Shown piece after piece: positions 55,836 to 64,000 of a stretch of 64,000 nucleotides of DNA. A program made the translations under genes and the position numbers. Source of the stretch: Deinococcus sp. KSM4-11 (GTDB taxonomy: Bacteria > Deinococcota > Deinococci > Deinococcales > Deinococcaceae); NCBI RefSeq assembly GCF_004801415.1, contig NZ_SSNX01000001.1, positions 1,387,963-1,451,962 of the forward strand, written 5' to 3'. Numbering within the stretch: position 1 is the stretch's first letter; each line of letters begins with the position of its first letter. A model generated the notes under the pieces. It saw only the letters and a list, made by a program, of their open reading frames with translations. It had not been told where the DNA came from and did no database searches.

Positions 55836-57863
55836 GTGAACTTCAGGCGCAGGATGTGGACGTGGTCGGTCGCGGCGGGGCTGGGACTGCTGGGCACGGC
55901 GCTGGCCCGGCCGGTGGCCATTGGCGGCTTCATGCAGAGTTCCAGCGGCGACACGCGCGTGATCGGGAACGTGGAGCTGATCCCCGTGTCGGCCCTGCCG
56001 CGGCTGGGCGTGGCCGTGCGGAACGACCCGCAGGATCTACGGCTGGTGCTGGGCGCGCGCGAACTGCGGTTCTCGCCGGTGAGTGGCTGGAAGGCGCTGG
56101 GCTTCACGCTGGCAGCGCCGCTGGCCTTGCCCCAGGTGCAGGAGGGGAACCTGCTCGTGCCGCTGTCGGCCCTGACCGGGCTGGGCGTGGTGATCCTGGC
56201 CGACACGCCGAACCTGCTGGATTTCGCCGCACCCGCCATGGTGCCCGCCGCGACCCTGCCGCCCTCGTCCACGGCCGCCACCCCGGCGCCCGCCGCTCAG
56301 GCGCCAGCACCTCCCGCCACGCCCAGACCGGCCGTACCGGCGGCCACGCCGCCCGCCACCACGACGATCGTATCGCCCCCAGCGGCCGTGGTTCCGGTAC
56401 CGGTGGCGACTCCTCCTGTCGCGGCTCCGACGACACCGACACCGGCCGTGCCGGCCAGCATCGAACTCCAGCCGGTGCCCATGCCGGCCATGACGGCTCC
56501 CCCGCTGGTGCCGGGCGTGGCGGTCACGCCGCCGCCCGTCTCGACGCGGGCCCTGGCGAACCTGGACACGGTGCGGGTCAGCCGCAGCATGTACCGCACC
56601 GTGGAGGTGCAGCGTGTGGTGCTGGAATTCAGCGACGTGGCCCCCTACAGCGTGGGCCGGGAGACCGCCGCCCTGAGCCTGCAACTGCCGGGCGTGACCG
56701 CCCAGGCCCAGACCCAGGCCCTGCCGTCCGGGGACACGCTGGCCATCCAGTCGACCCCGGTGGGCAGCGCCGTGCGGCTGGATACGGCGGGCGGGAAAAG
56801 CTCCATCTTCACGCTCGACAACCCCTATCGGATCGTGGTGGATACCGTGACCTACACGGATTCCAGCGTGCCCCCACCCCTGAATCCGTCGGCCCTGCCA
56901 GATGGCGTGACGTATACGCAGCGGGGCGGGCTGCACCTGCTGAGCTTCGACCCGGACCGGTTCCAGCCGCGCGTGGTCAGTGCGCCGGTGGGCCGCGCGG
57001 TGGGCGTCGCCGATCTGGTGCGCGGCGTGGGCGGCGTGGCCGGAGTCAACGGCGGGTACTTCGATCCGGCCAGCAACCTCCCGGTGGATCTGGTGGCGCT
57101 GGGCGGCGTGATGACCTCCGGCAGCCTGGAGAAACGCGGCACCGTGGGCTTCACCGCGCAGGGCCAGCCGATGTTCGGGTACCCGCGCCCGCGCTACGTG
57201 CTGGGCGGCGCGTTCGGGACGGTCACCGTGAATGCGGTGCGCGCCAAGGCTGACCCGGCCCTGCTGACCGCCTTCGTGGGCGACGGCCATTCCAGCGTGG
57301 GCGGCACCGGGTTCCTGACCCTCCAGATCGCGCCGGGAGCGGCCGTGGTCGCGCGGGCCGACGGCGGCGCGGTGGTACCCCCGGCGGGCACGCTGGCCTT
57401 CTCCTTCGACCCGCTGCGCTTCCCGCAACTGCCGCATACGGCGGGCGACGCCCTGACCGTCACGCTCAACTGGCAGGCCAGCGACGCTCCATGGAACACG
57501 GCCCTGGACGCTCTGGGGGCGGGGCCGCTGCTGGTCGCGGGCGGACGGGTGGTGCTCGACGCGGCGCGCGAGGGGTTCAACACGGCGGCGAGCATCTGGC
57601 GGCCCACGCGGCAGGTGGGATTCGGCGTCATGGGAGGGCGACCCGTCATCGCGTTCCTGGAGTACGGCACCCCGGACGACTTCGCCTCGGCCCTGGCCGC
57701 CGCGGGCGTGCAGGTGGCCGTGCGACTGGACAGCGGCAGCAGCGCCACCGCGTATCTCACGGGCGGGTATGGCGGGCTGGGCGGCTACCTGAACACCGTG
57801 TGGAGCCGGGCTGTGCCCAATGCCATCGTGTTCGTGCCGCGAACCCCCAACGCGATCAAGTAG
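55836..57863 (+). CDS. secreted phosphodiester glycosidase (NAGPA) family protein
   Basis: 675 residues. Signal peptide [21 protein letters not shown], then a domain similar to copper amine oxidase-like/AMIN-type N-terminal repeat (about 30-130), a Pro/Thr-rich linker (about 165-255), an AMIN-like beta domain ([21 protein letters not shown]) and a C-terminal NAGPA domain (phosphodiester glycosidase): [55 protein letters not shown] domains bind the envelope. Likely acts on envelope polysaccharide; substrate unknown. In-frame upstream GTG 55746 is an alternative. Confidence 0.8.
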   Translation: MNFRRRMWTWSVAAGLGLLGTALARPVAIGGFMQSSSGDTRVIGNVELIPVSALPRLGVAVRNDPQDLRLVLGARELRFSPVSGWKALGFTLAAPLALPQVQEGNLLVPLSALTGLGVVILADTPNLLDFAAPAMVPAATLPPSSTAATPAPAAQAPAPPATPRPAVPAATPPATTTIVSPPAAVVPVPVATPPVAAPTTPTPAVPASIELQPVPMPAMTAPPLVPGVAVTPPPVSTRALANLDTVRVSRSMYRTVEVQRVVLEFSDVAPYSVGRETAALSLQLPGVTAQAQTQALPSGDTLAIQSTPVGSAVRLDTAGGKSSIFTLDNPYRIVVDTVTYTDSSVPPPLNPSALPDGVTYTQRGGLHLLSFDPDRFQPRVVSAPVGRAVGVADLVRGVGGVAGVNGGYFDPASNLPVDLVALGGVMTSGSLEKRGTVGFTAQGQPMFGYPRPRYVLGGAFGTVTVNAVRAKADPALLTAFVGDGHSSVGGTGFLTLQIAPGAAVVARADGGAVVPPAGTLAFSFDPLRFPQLPHTAGDALTVTLNWQASDAPWNTALDALGAGPLLVAGGRVVLDAAREGFNTAASIWRPTRQVGFGVMGGRPVIAFLEYGTPDDFASALAAAGVQVAVRLDSGSSATAYLTGGYGGLGGYLNTVWSRAVPNAIVFVPRTPNAIK

Positions 57864-57963
57864 AGTCCGCTCCCCGGTGGCCTGGACGGAAATCGTCCGG
57901 CGTCTGGGCGCAGGTTCCGATTCCGGCTGTACCCCCGTCCCCCCGCCCCCATCCGGGCGGCCC

Positions 57964-57988
57964 GGCGCGCAATTGCGTACGGCGCGCC
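57964..57988 (+). terminator. hairpin between NAGPA-like and CAP genes
   Basis: GGCGCGC and GCGCGCC pair across an 11-base AT-containing loop. No T-run. Confidence 0.4.
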
Positions 57989-58018
57989 CGGCGGTCACTG
58001 CGGTCGAATGCGGTCAGG

Positions 58019-58549
58019 ATGCAACGCTCACTCTCCGCACTGTTCCTGTTGCTGCTCAGCGCCTGCGGCACCGTCACCTCGCCGGTTCCTACCGTGGGTG
58101 CTGGTCGGGTCACGGCGGCCACGCCGTCCACGGCCTTTGCCCAGCGGGTCTTCGACCTGACGAACGCCGCGCGGGCCGAGGCGCGTCAATGCGGCAGCAC
58201 CTCGTACGCCGCGACGGGGCCTCTCACGTACAACGGGAAACTCGAAGTGTCCGCCCAGGCCCATGCCGACGATATGGCCGCGCAGAACTACTTCAGCCAC
58301 ACCAGTCTGGATGGCCGCACCTTCGACCAGCGCATCACGGCGACCGGCTACACCTGGGCGGTCGTGGCCGAGAACATCGCCGCCGGACAGGTCACGCCGG
58401 AGGAAGTCGTGCAGGCGTGGCTGAACAGTGAAGGTCACTGCGCAGACATCATGGCCCCGGATCTCAGGGAAATCGGGATCGCGTACACAGCGGCCAGCAG
58501 CGGCAAGTACAGCACCTACTGGGTACAGGACTTCGGCACGTCCAAATAA
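58019..58549 (+). CDS. CAP-domain lipoprotein
   Basis: 176 residues. Lipoprotein signal MQRSLSALFLLLLSACGTV with lipobox L-S-A-C. Mature CAP (SCP/PR1) domain: FDLTNAARAEARQCGSTSY, PLTYNGKLEVSAQAHADDMAAQNYFSHTSLDGRTFDQRITATGY, TWAVVAENIAAGQVTPEEVV, SEGHCADIMAPDLREIGIAYT. The two CAP His and Glu positions match the family. Function of bacterial CAP domains is uncertain. No clear Shine-Dalgarno is seen; a leaderless-type start with a weak box (TCGAAT) is possible. A terminator follows. Confidence 0.85.
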   Translation: MQRSLSALFLLLLSACGTVTSPVPTVGAGRVTAATPSTAFAQRVFDLTNAARAEARQCGSTSYAATGPLTYNGKLEVSAQAHADDMAAQNYFSHTSLDGRTFDQRITATGYTWAVVAENIAAGQVTPEEVVQAWLNSEGHCADIMAPDLREIGIAYTAASSGKYSTYWVQDFGTSK

Positions 58550-58562
58550 GCACAAGACAATG

Positions 58563-58594
58563 GGGTGGGAGCGAGAGAAGGTTCGCTCCCACCC
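58563..58594. terminator. bidirectional terminator
   Basis: GGGTGGGAGCGA and TCGCTCCCACCC form a 12-bp stem with an 8-base loop between convergent genes. Confidence 0.75.
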
Positions 58595-58607
58595 TGATTC
58601 ACCTTGA

Positions 58608-59075
58608 TCAGCCCTCGAAGAGTGACCGGTACGCCGCGTATCCCTCGGCCTCCAGCTTGTCGGCCGGAACGAAGCGCAGCGCCGCCGAATTGATGCAGTA
58701 GCGCAGCCCGCCCTGGTCGCGCGGGCCGTCCGGGAAGACGTGCCCCAGGTGCGAGTCGGCCATGGACGAACGCACCTCGGTGCGGGCGTACCCGACCTTG
58801 TAATCGGTGTTCTCCGTCAGGGTCTGCTTCTCGATGGGCCGGGTGAAGCTGGGCCAGCCGCATCCGGCGTCGTACTTGTCCTTGCTGCTGAACAGCGGCT
58901 CGCCCGACACGATGTCGACGTAGATGCCGTCCCCGGTCTGATCCCAGTATTCGCCCGTGAAGGCCCGCTCGGTGCCCTCATGCTGCGTCACCTGGTACTG
59001 GATGGGGCTCAGGCGCTCACGCAATTCCGTGTCGCTGGGCTTGACGAAGGCCGGCTTGGGATCGGTGGTGGTCAT
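58608..59075 (-). CDS. msrB: peptide-methionine (R)-S-oxide reductase MsrB
   Basis: 155 residues. Repairs methionine-R-sulfoxide in proteins. Motifs: [60 protein letters not shown] and [11 protein letters not shown] with the catalytic Cys. The two CxxC zinc-binding pairs of many MsrBs are missing, so it is the zinc-free type. TACACT 6 bases before the ATG marks a leaderless start. Confidence 0.95.
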   Translation of the reverse strand: MTTTDPKPAFVKPSDTELRERLSPIQYQVTQHEGTERAFTGEYWDQTGDGIYVDIVSGEPLFSSKDKYDAGCGWPSFTRPIEKQTLTENTDYKVGYARTEVRSSMADSHLGHVFPDGPRDQGGLRYCINSAALRFVPADKLEAEGYAAYRSLFEG

Positions 59076-59081
59076 GATGGG

Positions 59082-59087
59082 AGTGTA
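59082..59087 (-). promoter_or_regulatory. -10 box TACACT, leaderless start of msrB
   Basis: TACACT on the minus strand, 6 bases before the ATG at 59075. Confidence 0.55.
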
Positions 59088-59157
59088 GGCGGCGGGGCGA
59101 CAAGCAACCGTGGCGGGCGCCGCTTCACGCTCCCTTCGGGCTCAGGCCATATGAAGG

Positions 59158-59187
59158 CGGGCACCGGCCTTGATCGGCGGGTGCCCG
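59158..59187 (-). terminator. terminator of the ABC exporter operon
   Basis: CGGGCACC and GGTGCCCG form an 8-bp stem around a 14-base loop, 22 bases after the second ABC gene stop on the minus strand. Confidence 0.5.
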
Positions 59188-59209
59188 TGTCGGCGGCCTT
59201 AGCGGCAGG

Positions 59210-61075
59210 TCAGTCGGCCGCTTCGCCCTTGGCGTACTGAAGACGGTGCAGTCTGGCGTAGTAGCCGCCCTTGTCGAGCAGTTCGCGGTGGCTACCCTGT
59301 TCGACGATCCGGCCCTTGCGCATGACCACGATCCGGTCGCAGTGCTCGATGGTGCTCAGACGGTGCGCGATGATGATGCTGGTGCGGCCCAGCATGACCT
59401 TCTCCAGCGCGTGCTGGATACGGATTTCCGTCTCGGTGTCGACATTGGCGGTGGCCTCGTCGAGTACCAGCAGGATGTCCGGGTTCTGGATCAGGGCGCG
59501 GGCGAAGGCCAGCAGTTGCTTCTGCCCGGTGGACAGCGTGGCCCCGCGTTCGCGAACCTCGGTCTGGTAGCCGTCGTCCAGGGACAGGATGTACTCGTGC
59601 ACACCCACGTACTTGCACGCCTCCACGACCCGCTCGTGGGAGATGTCCGGGTTGTTCAGGGTGAGGTTGCCCTCAATGGTGCCGGCGAACAGGAACACAT
59701 CCTGCAACACCACGCCTACGTGGCGGCGCAGATCGTGCTGGGCGAGGTCGCGGACGTCATGTCCATCGACCTTCACGCCGCCCCGCTGCACGTCGTAGAA
59801 GCGCGAGACCAGGGCGGTGACGCTGGTCTTGCCCGCGCCGGTCGCGCCCACCAGGGCCACGCTCTCGCCCGGCTGGATGTGCAGGTCGAGGCCGCGCAGA
59901 ATCCAGCGGTCGTCCGTGTCGGGCGTCTCGTCGGTCACGCTGTCGTCGTAGGCAAACCACACGTTGTCGAAGTCCACGCGGCCCGCGAAGTGCTCCAGAC
60001 GCTGGGCCGCGGGCTTGTCGGTGATTTCCTCGGGGGTGTCGAGCACGCCGAAGATCCGCTCGGCGCTGGCCATGGCCGCCTGCAGGGTGTTGAACACGTC
60101 GCTGAGATCCTGGATCGGCTGGAAAAGCTGCTGCGTCCACTGCACGAAGGCGAACAGCGTGCCGACTGTCACGGCTGCGCCCAGTCCGGTGCCCACGGCG
60201 GCCGGGCCGAGGATTTCACGCGCGGTGAAGTACAGCACGAGCGCCACGGCGACCTGACCGAGCACGGCCACGACCGGCATGAACAGCGAGAACCATTTCA
60301 CACTGGTCTCGTTGGCGGTCAGCAGGGCGCGGTTCGACTGGTCGAAGTTCAGGGCGCTGCGGCGCTGGCGGCCGAACAGCTGCACGGTGAGCATCCCGGT
60401 GATGTTCTCGTTGAGCTTGGTGTTCACGATCGCCTGCTGGATGCGGGTGTCGCGGTACGCGAGGCGCATCTTGCCCCGGAAGTAGTTCGTGGCGAAGTAC
60501 AGCACGGGCAGCACCGTGAACGCAATCAACGAGAGCCGCCAGTCGATGGTCAGCATGACGACCATGTACACGATGATCAGGAACGAACTCGTGATCAGCG
60601 AGATCAGGCCGCCGGTGATGAACTGGTTGATGGCGTCCACATCGCTGGTCACGCGGGTGATCAGGCGGCCGACCGGGTTCTGGTCGAAGAACGCCAGTTG
60701 CAACCGCTGGAGCTTGGCGAACACGTCGGCACGGATGTCGCGCAGGATGTTCTGCCCCAGGTACCCGATGGCCAGCGTGGAGAAGTACGTGACCGCAAAG
60801 GCCACGGCCTGCAGGGCGATGTACCCCAGCGACGCGACCAGCAGCAGGCGGTAGAGCGGCTCGGGATTCTGCGCGGGGTTGCTGGCGAAGGGTTGCAGAG
60901 CGTGGTCGATGGCGTAGCGTTGCAGCAGGGTCGGGAGCGGCTGGATGGCCGCCGTGACCAGGGCCAGCAGCACCCCAGTGACCGCCAGGCCCCGGTAGGG
61001 TTTCAGGTAGCCCAGGATGCGCCGGGTGAGGTGAGCATCGAAGCTCTTGGAGTAGGCGTCGTCGGGCTGGGTCAT
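59210..61075 (-). CDS. ABC exporter half-transporter (consensus-site subunit)
   Basis: 621 residues: six membrane helices (residues about 30-310) then an ATP-binding domain. Walker [12 protein letters not shown], signature [14 protein letters not shown], Walker [14 protein letters not shown] with the catalytic Glu, and the H-loop AHRLSTIEH. This is the ABC subunit with an intact catalytic Glu. Starts with an ATGA overlap with the other half (61072-63018), so they form a heterodimeric exporter such as BmrCD/TM287-288. Substrate unknown. Confidence 0.92.
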   Translation of the reverse strand: MTQPDDAYSKSFDAHLTRRILGYLKPYRGLAVTGVLLALVTAAIQPLPTLLQRYAIDHALQPFASNPAQNPEPLYRLLLVASLGYIALQAVAFAVTYFSTLAIGYLGQNILRDIRADVFAKLQRLQLAFFDQNPVGRLITRVTSDVDAINQFITGGLISLITSSFLIIVYMVVMLTIDWRLSLIAFTVLPVLYFATNYFRGKMRLAYRDTRIQQAIVNTKLNENITGMLTVQLFGRQRRSALNFDQSNRALLTANETSVKWFSLFMPVVAVLGQVAVALVLYFTAREILGPAAVGTGLGAAVTVGTLFAFVQWTQQLFQPIQDLSDVFNTLQAAMASAERIFGVLDTPEEITDKPAAQRLEHFAGRVDFDNVWFAYDDSVTDETPDTDDRWILRGLDLHIQPGESVALVGATGAGKTSVTALVSRFYDVQRGGVKVDGHDVRDLAQHDLRRHVGVVLQDVFLFAGTIEGNLTLNNPDISHERVVEACKYVGVHEYILSLDDGYQTEVRERGATLSTGQKQLLAFARALIQNPDILLVLDEATANVDTETEIRIQHALEKVMLGRTSIIIAHRLSTIEHCDRIVVMRKGRIVEQGSHRELLDKGGYYARLHRLQYAKGEAAD

Positions 61076-63018
61076 GACTTCACCTTCTGAGATGTGGTGG
61101 GCCGGGGGACTTCCAGGCGGTCGGCGGCCAACTCGGGATCGGCCACCGCGTCATCGTCGTCGTCGAGGTCGCTGGCGAGGCGCTGCAGGCGTTCCAGTTC
61201 GGCGTAGTGCCCGCCGAGCGCAATCAGCTCATCGTGGCTGCCCTGCTCGGTCACGCGGCCCTGTTCAAGGATCACGATGTGGTCGGCGTGGCGCAGGGTG
61301 CTCACGCGGTGGGCGATCAGGATCACGGTGCGGCCCGCGCTGACCTCCCGCAGGCCGTCCAGGATGCGCCGCTCGGTCTCGGTGTCCACCGCCGAGAGGC
61401 TGTCGTCGAGGATCAGGATGCTCGGTTCGCGCACGATGGCGCGGGCAATCGCGGTGCGCTGCCGCTGGCCGCCCGAGAGGGTCACGCCGCGTTCACCCAG
61501 CATGGTCTCGTAGCCCAGCGGGAAGCCTTCGATGTCGCCGTCCAGGCCAGCCAGCCGCGCGGCGTTCCTCACGCGGGCCGGATCCGGGTGCTGCGGCACG
61601 TCCGGCGTGGCGGCCAGGCCTACCACGCTCACGCCCGTGGGCACGATGGGCAGCTCCTGCGACTCGATGCCGAACCCGATGTTGTTGGCGATGGTGTCGC
61701 TGAACAGGAAGGGCTCCTGCGGCACCACGCTGATGTGCTCGCGCAGGCGGGCCAGCGGAACGAAGCGGAGGTCGGTGCCGTCGATCCTGACCACGCCGCT
61801 GGTCGGGTCGATGGCCCGCGTGATCAGCTGGGTCAGCAGGGTCTTGCCGCTGCCGGTCGGGCCGGTCACGCCCACGAAGGTGCCCGCCGGGATGTTCAGG
61901 CTCACGTCGTCCAGCACGGTGGTATTGCCGTACTTCAGGCTCACGTGGTCGAAGGCCACGTCGCCCCGGATGGTGCGGATGGTGGGATCGGTGCGGCCGG
62001 GCGTGTCGTGGATCTGCGCGCCCGCGTCCAGCAGTTCACGCAGCCGCAGCCACGAGGCCAGGCCACGCTGCGTGACGCCGGTGATCCAGCCGATCATCAT
62101 CATCGGGAAGGTCAGGCGGCCGACCGTGATCAGGAACTGCACCAGCATGCCCACCGTGAACCCGGCGGTGGCACCGGCAGCGTTCCCCGAGTACAGGATC
62201 AGGCGGCCGCCGACCAGCAGGATCAGCCCGAAGGCCACGCCGATCAGCAGCGTGGTGAACGACCGCAGCGGGCCGTCCACCTTCGTCAGGGCGATGTTGC
62301 GGCGCAGCAGCTCCAGGTTCATCTCGCGGTATGTGGCGATCTCGCGGTCTTCGATGGCGTAGCCCTTGACCACGCGCGCCCCACTGAAGTTCTCCTGCGC
62401 CATGGCCGCGATCAGGGAGTTCTGCTCCTGCGCAGCCTTGTGGCGCACGTTGATCTGCCGGGCCAGGTACGACAGGATGCCCACGATCACGGGAATCAGC
62501 GCGATCACGATCAGCGTGAGCTGCCAGCTCAGGCTGAACATGACCGCGAAGGCCGTGACGAAGCCCGACACGATGTTTACGATCTGCCACGCGCCGAAGC
62601 CCAGCATTTCGCGCACCGCGCCCAGATCGCCGGTCAGGCGGTTCATCAGGTCGCCGGTGCGGGCGCGGTCGTAGTAGTACTTGTCGAGCGTCTGGAGGTG
62701 CGCGAAGATGTCGCGCCTGACCTCGTACTCGCTCTGGCGGGACGCGACCACGATCATGCGGCGCATCAACAGCGTGAAACCACCAGCGATCAAGGCCGCC
62801 ACCACGATGCCCAGCGCGTACAGCCCGGCGCGGGCCAGGGTCAGGCCGGGAGTCGCCGGGTCAGTGTCGATCTGCCCGGTCAGACCATCGATCGTCCAGC
62901 GGATGAAATAGGCGGGCAGCAGGTTCACGGCGTTGGCCACGGCAATGGCCACCAGACCGATCACGTACTGCCGCTTGTGCATCATCAAATATGGCCACAG
63001 CGTGCGCAAACTCTCCAA
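61072..63018 (-). CDS. ABC exporter half-transporter (degenerate-site subunit)
   Basis: 648 residues from TTG 63018, with an upstream AACGAGG and the sequence [20 protein letters not shown]. Six membrane helices and an ATP-binding domain: Walker [11 protein letters not shown], signature [14 protein letters not shown] and Walker [13 protein letters not shown], where Asp replaces the catalytic Glu. This makes it the degenerate-site half of a heterodimer. The C-terminus is an acidic extension ([17 protein letters not shown]). An in-frame ATG at 63117 with its own GAAGG is an alternative start. Confidence 0.88.
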   Translation of the reverse strand: MESLRTLWPYLMMHKRQYVIGLVAIAVANAVNLLPAYFIRWTIDGLTGQIDTDPATPGLTLARAGLYALGIVVAALIAGGFTLLMRRMIVVASRQSEYEVRRDIFAHLQTLDKYYYDRARTGDLMNRLTGDLGAVREMLGFGAWQIVNIVSGFVTAFAVMFSLSWQLTLIVIALIPVIVGILSYLARQINVRHKAAQEQNSLIAAMAQENFSGARVVKGYAIEDREIATYREMNLELLRRNIALTKVDGPLRSFTTLLIGVAFGLILLVGGRLILYSGNAAGATAGFTVGMLVQFLITVGRLTFPMMMIGWITGVTQRGLASWLRLRELLDAGAQIHDTPGRTDPTIRTIRGDVAFDHVSLKYGNTTVLDDVSLNIPAGTFVGVTGPTGSGKTLLTQLITRAIDPTSGVVRIDGTDLRFVPLARLREHISVVPQEPFLFSDTIANNIGFGIESQELPIVPTGVSVVGLAATPDVPQHPDPARVRNAARLAGLDGDIEGFPLGYETMLGERGVTLSGGQRQRTAIARAIVREPSILILDDSLSAVDTETERRILDGLREVSAGRTVILIAHRVSTLRHADHIVILEQGRVTEQGSHDELIALGGHYAELERLQRLASDLDDDDDAVADPELAADRLEVPRPTTSQKVKS

Positions 63019-63140
63019 AGGAAACCTCGTTCTGGGCGGAAATTCGGGGGTGACCCGCGCCCGTGCGGGGCAAGCATACGCCCACCTGCCGACCTTGAAA
63101 TGCGCGTAATGGCGCATGTGGCCGCCTTCTTAAGGAACGA

Positions 63141-63169
63141 TTGACACCCTCCTGGGCCGGTGCTACTAT
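63141..63169 (+). promoter_or_regulatory. tRNA operon promoter (TTGACA-17-TACTAT)
   Basis: TTGACA at 63141-63146, a 17-base spacer ending TGC, and TACTAT at 63164-63169 (extended -10). It is the closest match to consensus in the window, about 79 bases before tRNA-Thr. Confidence 0.85.
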
Positions 63170-63245
63170 TCCCAGCCGGAAGTGAACGCGCCAAGCGGGC
63201 GCTTCCGCGCTCAGGGCACCCAACGCCCGGTCGTTTTTCAGGGAA

Positions 63246-63324
<79 letters not shown>

Positions 63325-63343
63325 AGAACGCTGGACGTCGGTG

Positions 63344-63430
<87 letters not shown>

Positions 63431-63449
63431 CATCTCTCCGTCCTTGTTT

Positions 63450-63523
<74 letters not shown>

Positions 63524-63531
63524 TTTTTCCC

Positions 63532-63606
<75 letters not shown>

Positions 63607-63612
63607 CACCCG

Positions 63613-63647
63613 GCGCGGCTTGCAGATCCTGCAGGCCGCGCTTTCTT
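63613..63647 (+). terminator. terminator after the tRNA cluster
   Basis: GCGCGGC and GCCGCGC with inner TGCAG/CTGCA form a long stem, followed by TTTCTT. Confidence 0.8.
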
Positions 63648-63685
63648 CACCGTCCCGGATGTGCGGCGCATTGGAGCAGCTGCCC

Positions 63686-63714
63686 TTTGCGTTTCCCAGG
63701 GGGACGAGTAAACT
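63686..63714 (+). promoter_or_regulatory. promoter of tuf (TTTGCG-17-TAAACT)
   Basis: TAAACT at 63709-63714 with TTTGCG 17 bases upstream. The predicted start is near 63721, a leader of about 45 bases. Confidence 0.6.
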
Positions 63715-63723
63715 GGCAAGGCT

Positions 63724-63741
63724 TGTCCGGAATTCCGGACA
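63724..63741 (+). promoter_or_regulatory. perfect palindrome in the tuf leader
   Basis: TGTCCGGAATTCCGGACA is an 18-base perfect inverted repeat, about +4 to +21 of the predicted transcript. It could be an operator or form an RNA stem with an AATT loop. Confidence 0.55.
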
Positions 63742-63765
63742 GATCCATTTCAGGAGGAACCCATC

Positions 63766-64000
<235 letters not shown>

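Overview
The window is a gene-dense, high-GC chromosomal segment that looks like Deinococcus. The pointers are: an archaeal-type aspartyl-tRNA synthetase, an MglB-MglA pair, futalosine-pathway MqnD, TrmFO, many CAP, NAGPA-like and DUF305 secreted proteins, and above all a start-site signature. At least 22 genes have a TANNNT -10 box only 6-8 bases before the start codon, which is the leaderless-mRNA arrangement known to be common in Deinococcus. This signature was used to choose many starts. No phage, insertion sequence or CRISPR array was recognised.

Layout. 1-5.5 kb: 3' part of alaS, a serine hydrolase, a PfkB kinase, then a methyltransferase, an MmcQ protein and a small protein on the other strand. 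5.5-14 kb: FAD oxidoreductase, two tandem alpha/beta hydrolases, moeA divergent from a CAP protein, slyD, a spermidine-synthase-like methyltransferase and a secreted protein. 14-20 kb: aspS with a leader peptide, a membrane protein, a CoA lyase-MaoC pair, an MBL hydrolase and an ABC-2 transporter pair. 20-30 kb: epimerase, flavoprotein disulfide reductase, NUDIX-ribF, two DUF6174-like paralogues, mqnD, a second ABC-2 pair, a truncated globin and chorismate mutase-DAHP synthase. 30-40 kb: 2H phosphoesterase, SufR-like regulator and Mrp ATPase, a pseudokinase-like PEGA membrane protein, guaA, and an HD-GYP/GGDEF pair. 40-50 kb: acetyltransferase, ychF-trmH-like genes, a monooxygenase, ftsW-murD, a small split gene and trmFO. 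50-64 kb: DUF218 and DUF305 genes, a DUF4258-like gene behind a terminator, mnmE, mglBA, a NAGPA-like protein, a CAP lipoprotein, msrB, a heterodimeric ABC exporter, and a tRNA-Thr-Tyr-Gly-Thr cluster leading into tuf.

The most notable signal is a set of very short leaderless ORFs placed between a promoter and a conventional gene. Three (before the methyltransferase at 12678, the CoA lyase at 16387 and the HD-GYP gene at 36888) share one architecture: TANNNT box, 6 bases, ATG, 12-22 codons, and a TGA overlapping the GTG start of the real gene (GTGA). A fourth, before aspS, encodes MIAAENTVNDDPR, with Asn and Asp codons just ahead of a GC-rich terminator-like hairpin, so it looks like an attenuator for the enzyme that makes Asp-tRNA(Asp) and probably Asp-tRNA(Asn). 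A further leader before the DUF4258-like gene ends in an intrinsic terminator. None of these was checked outside the window.
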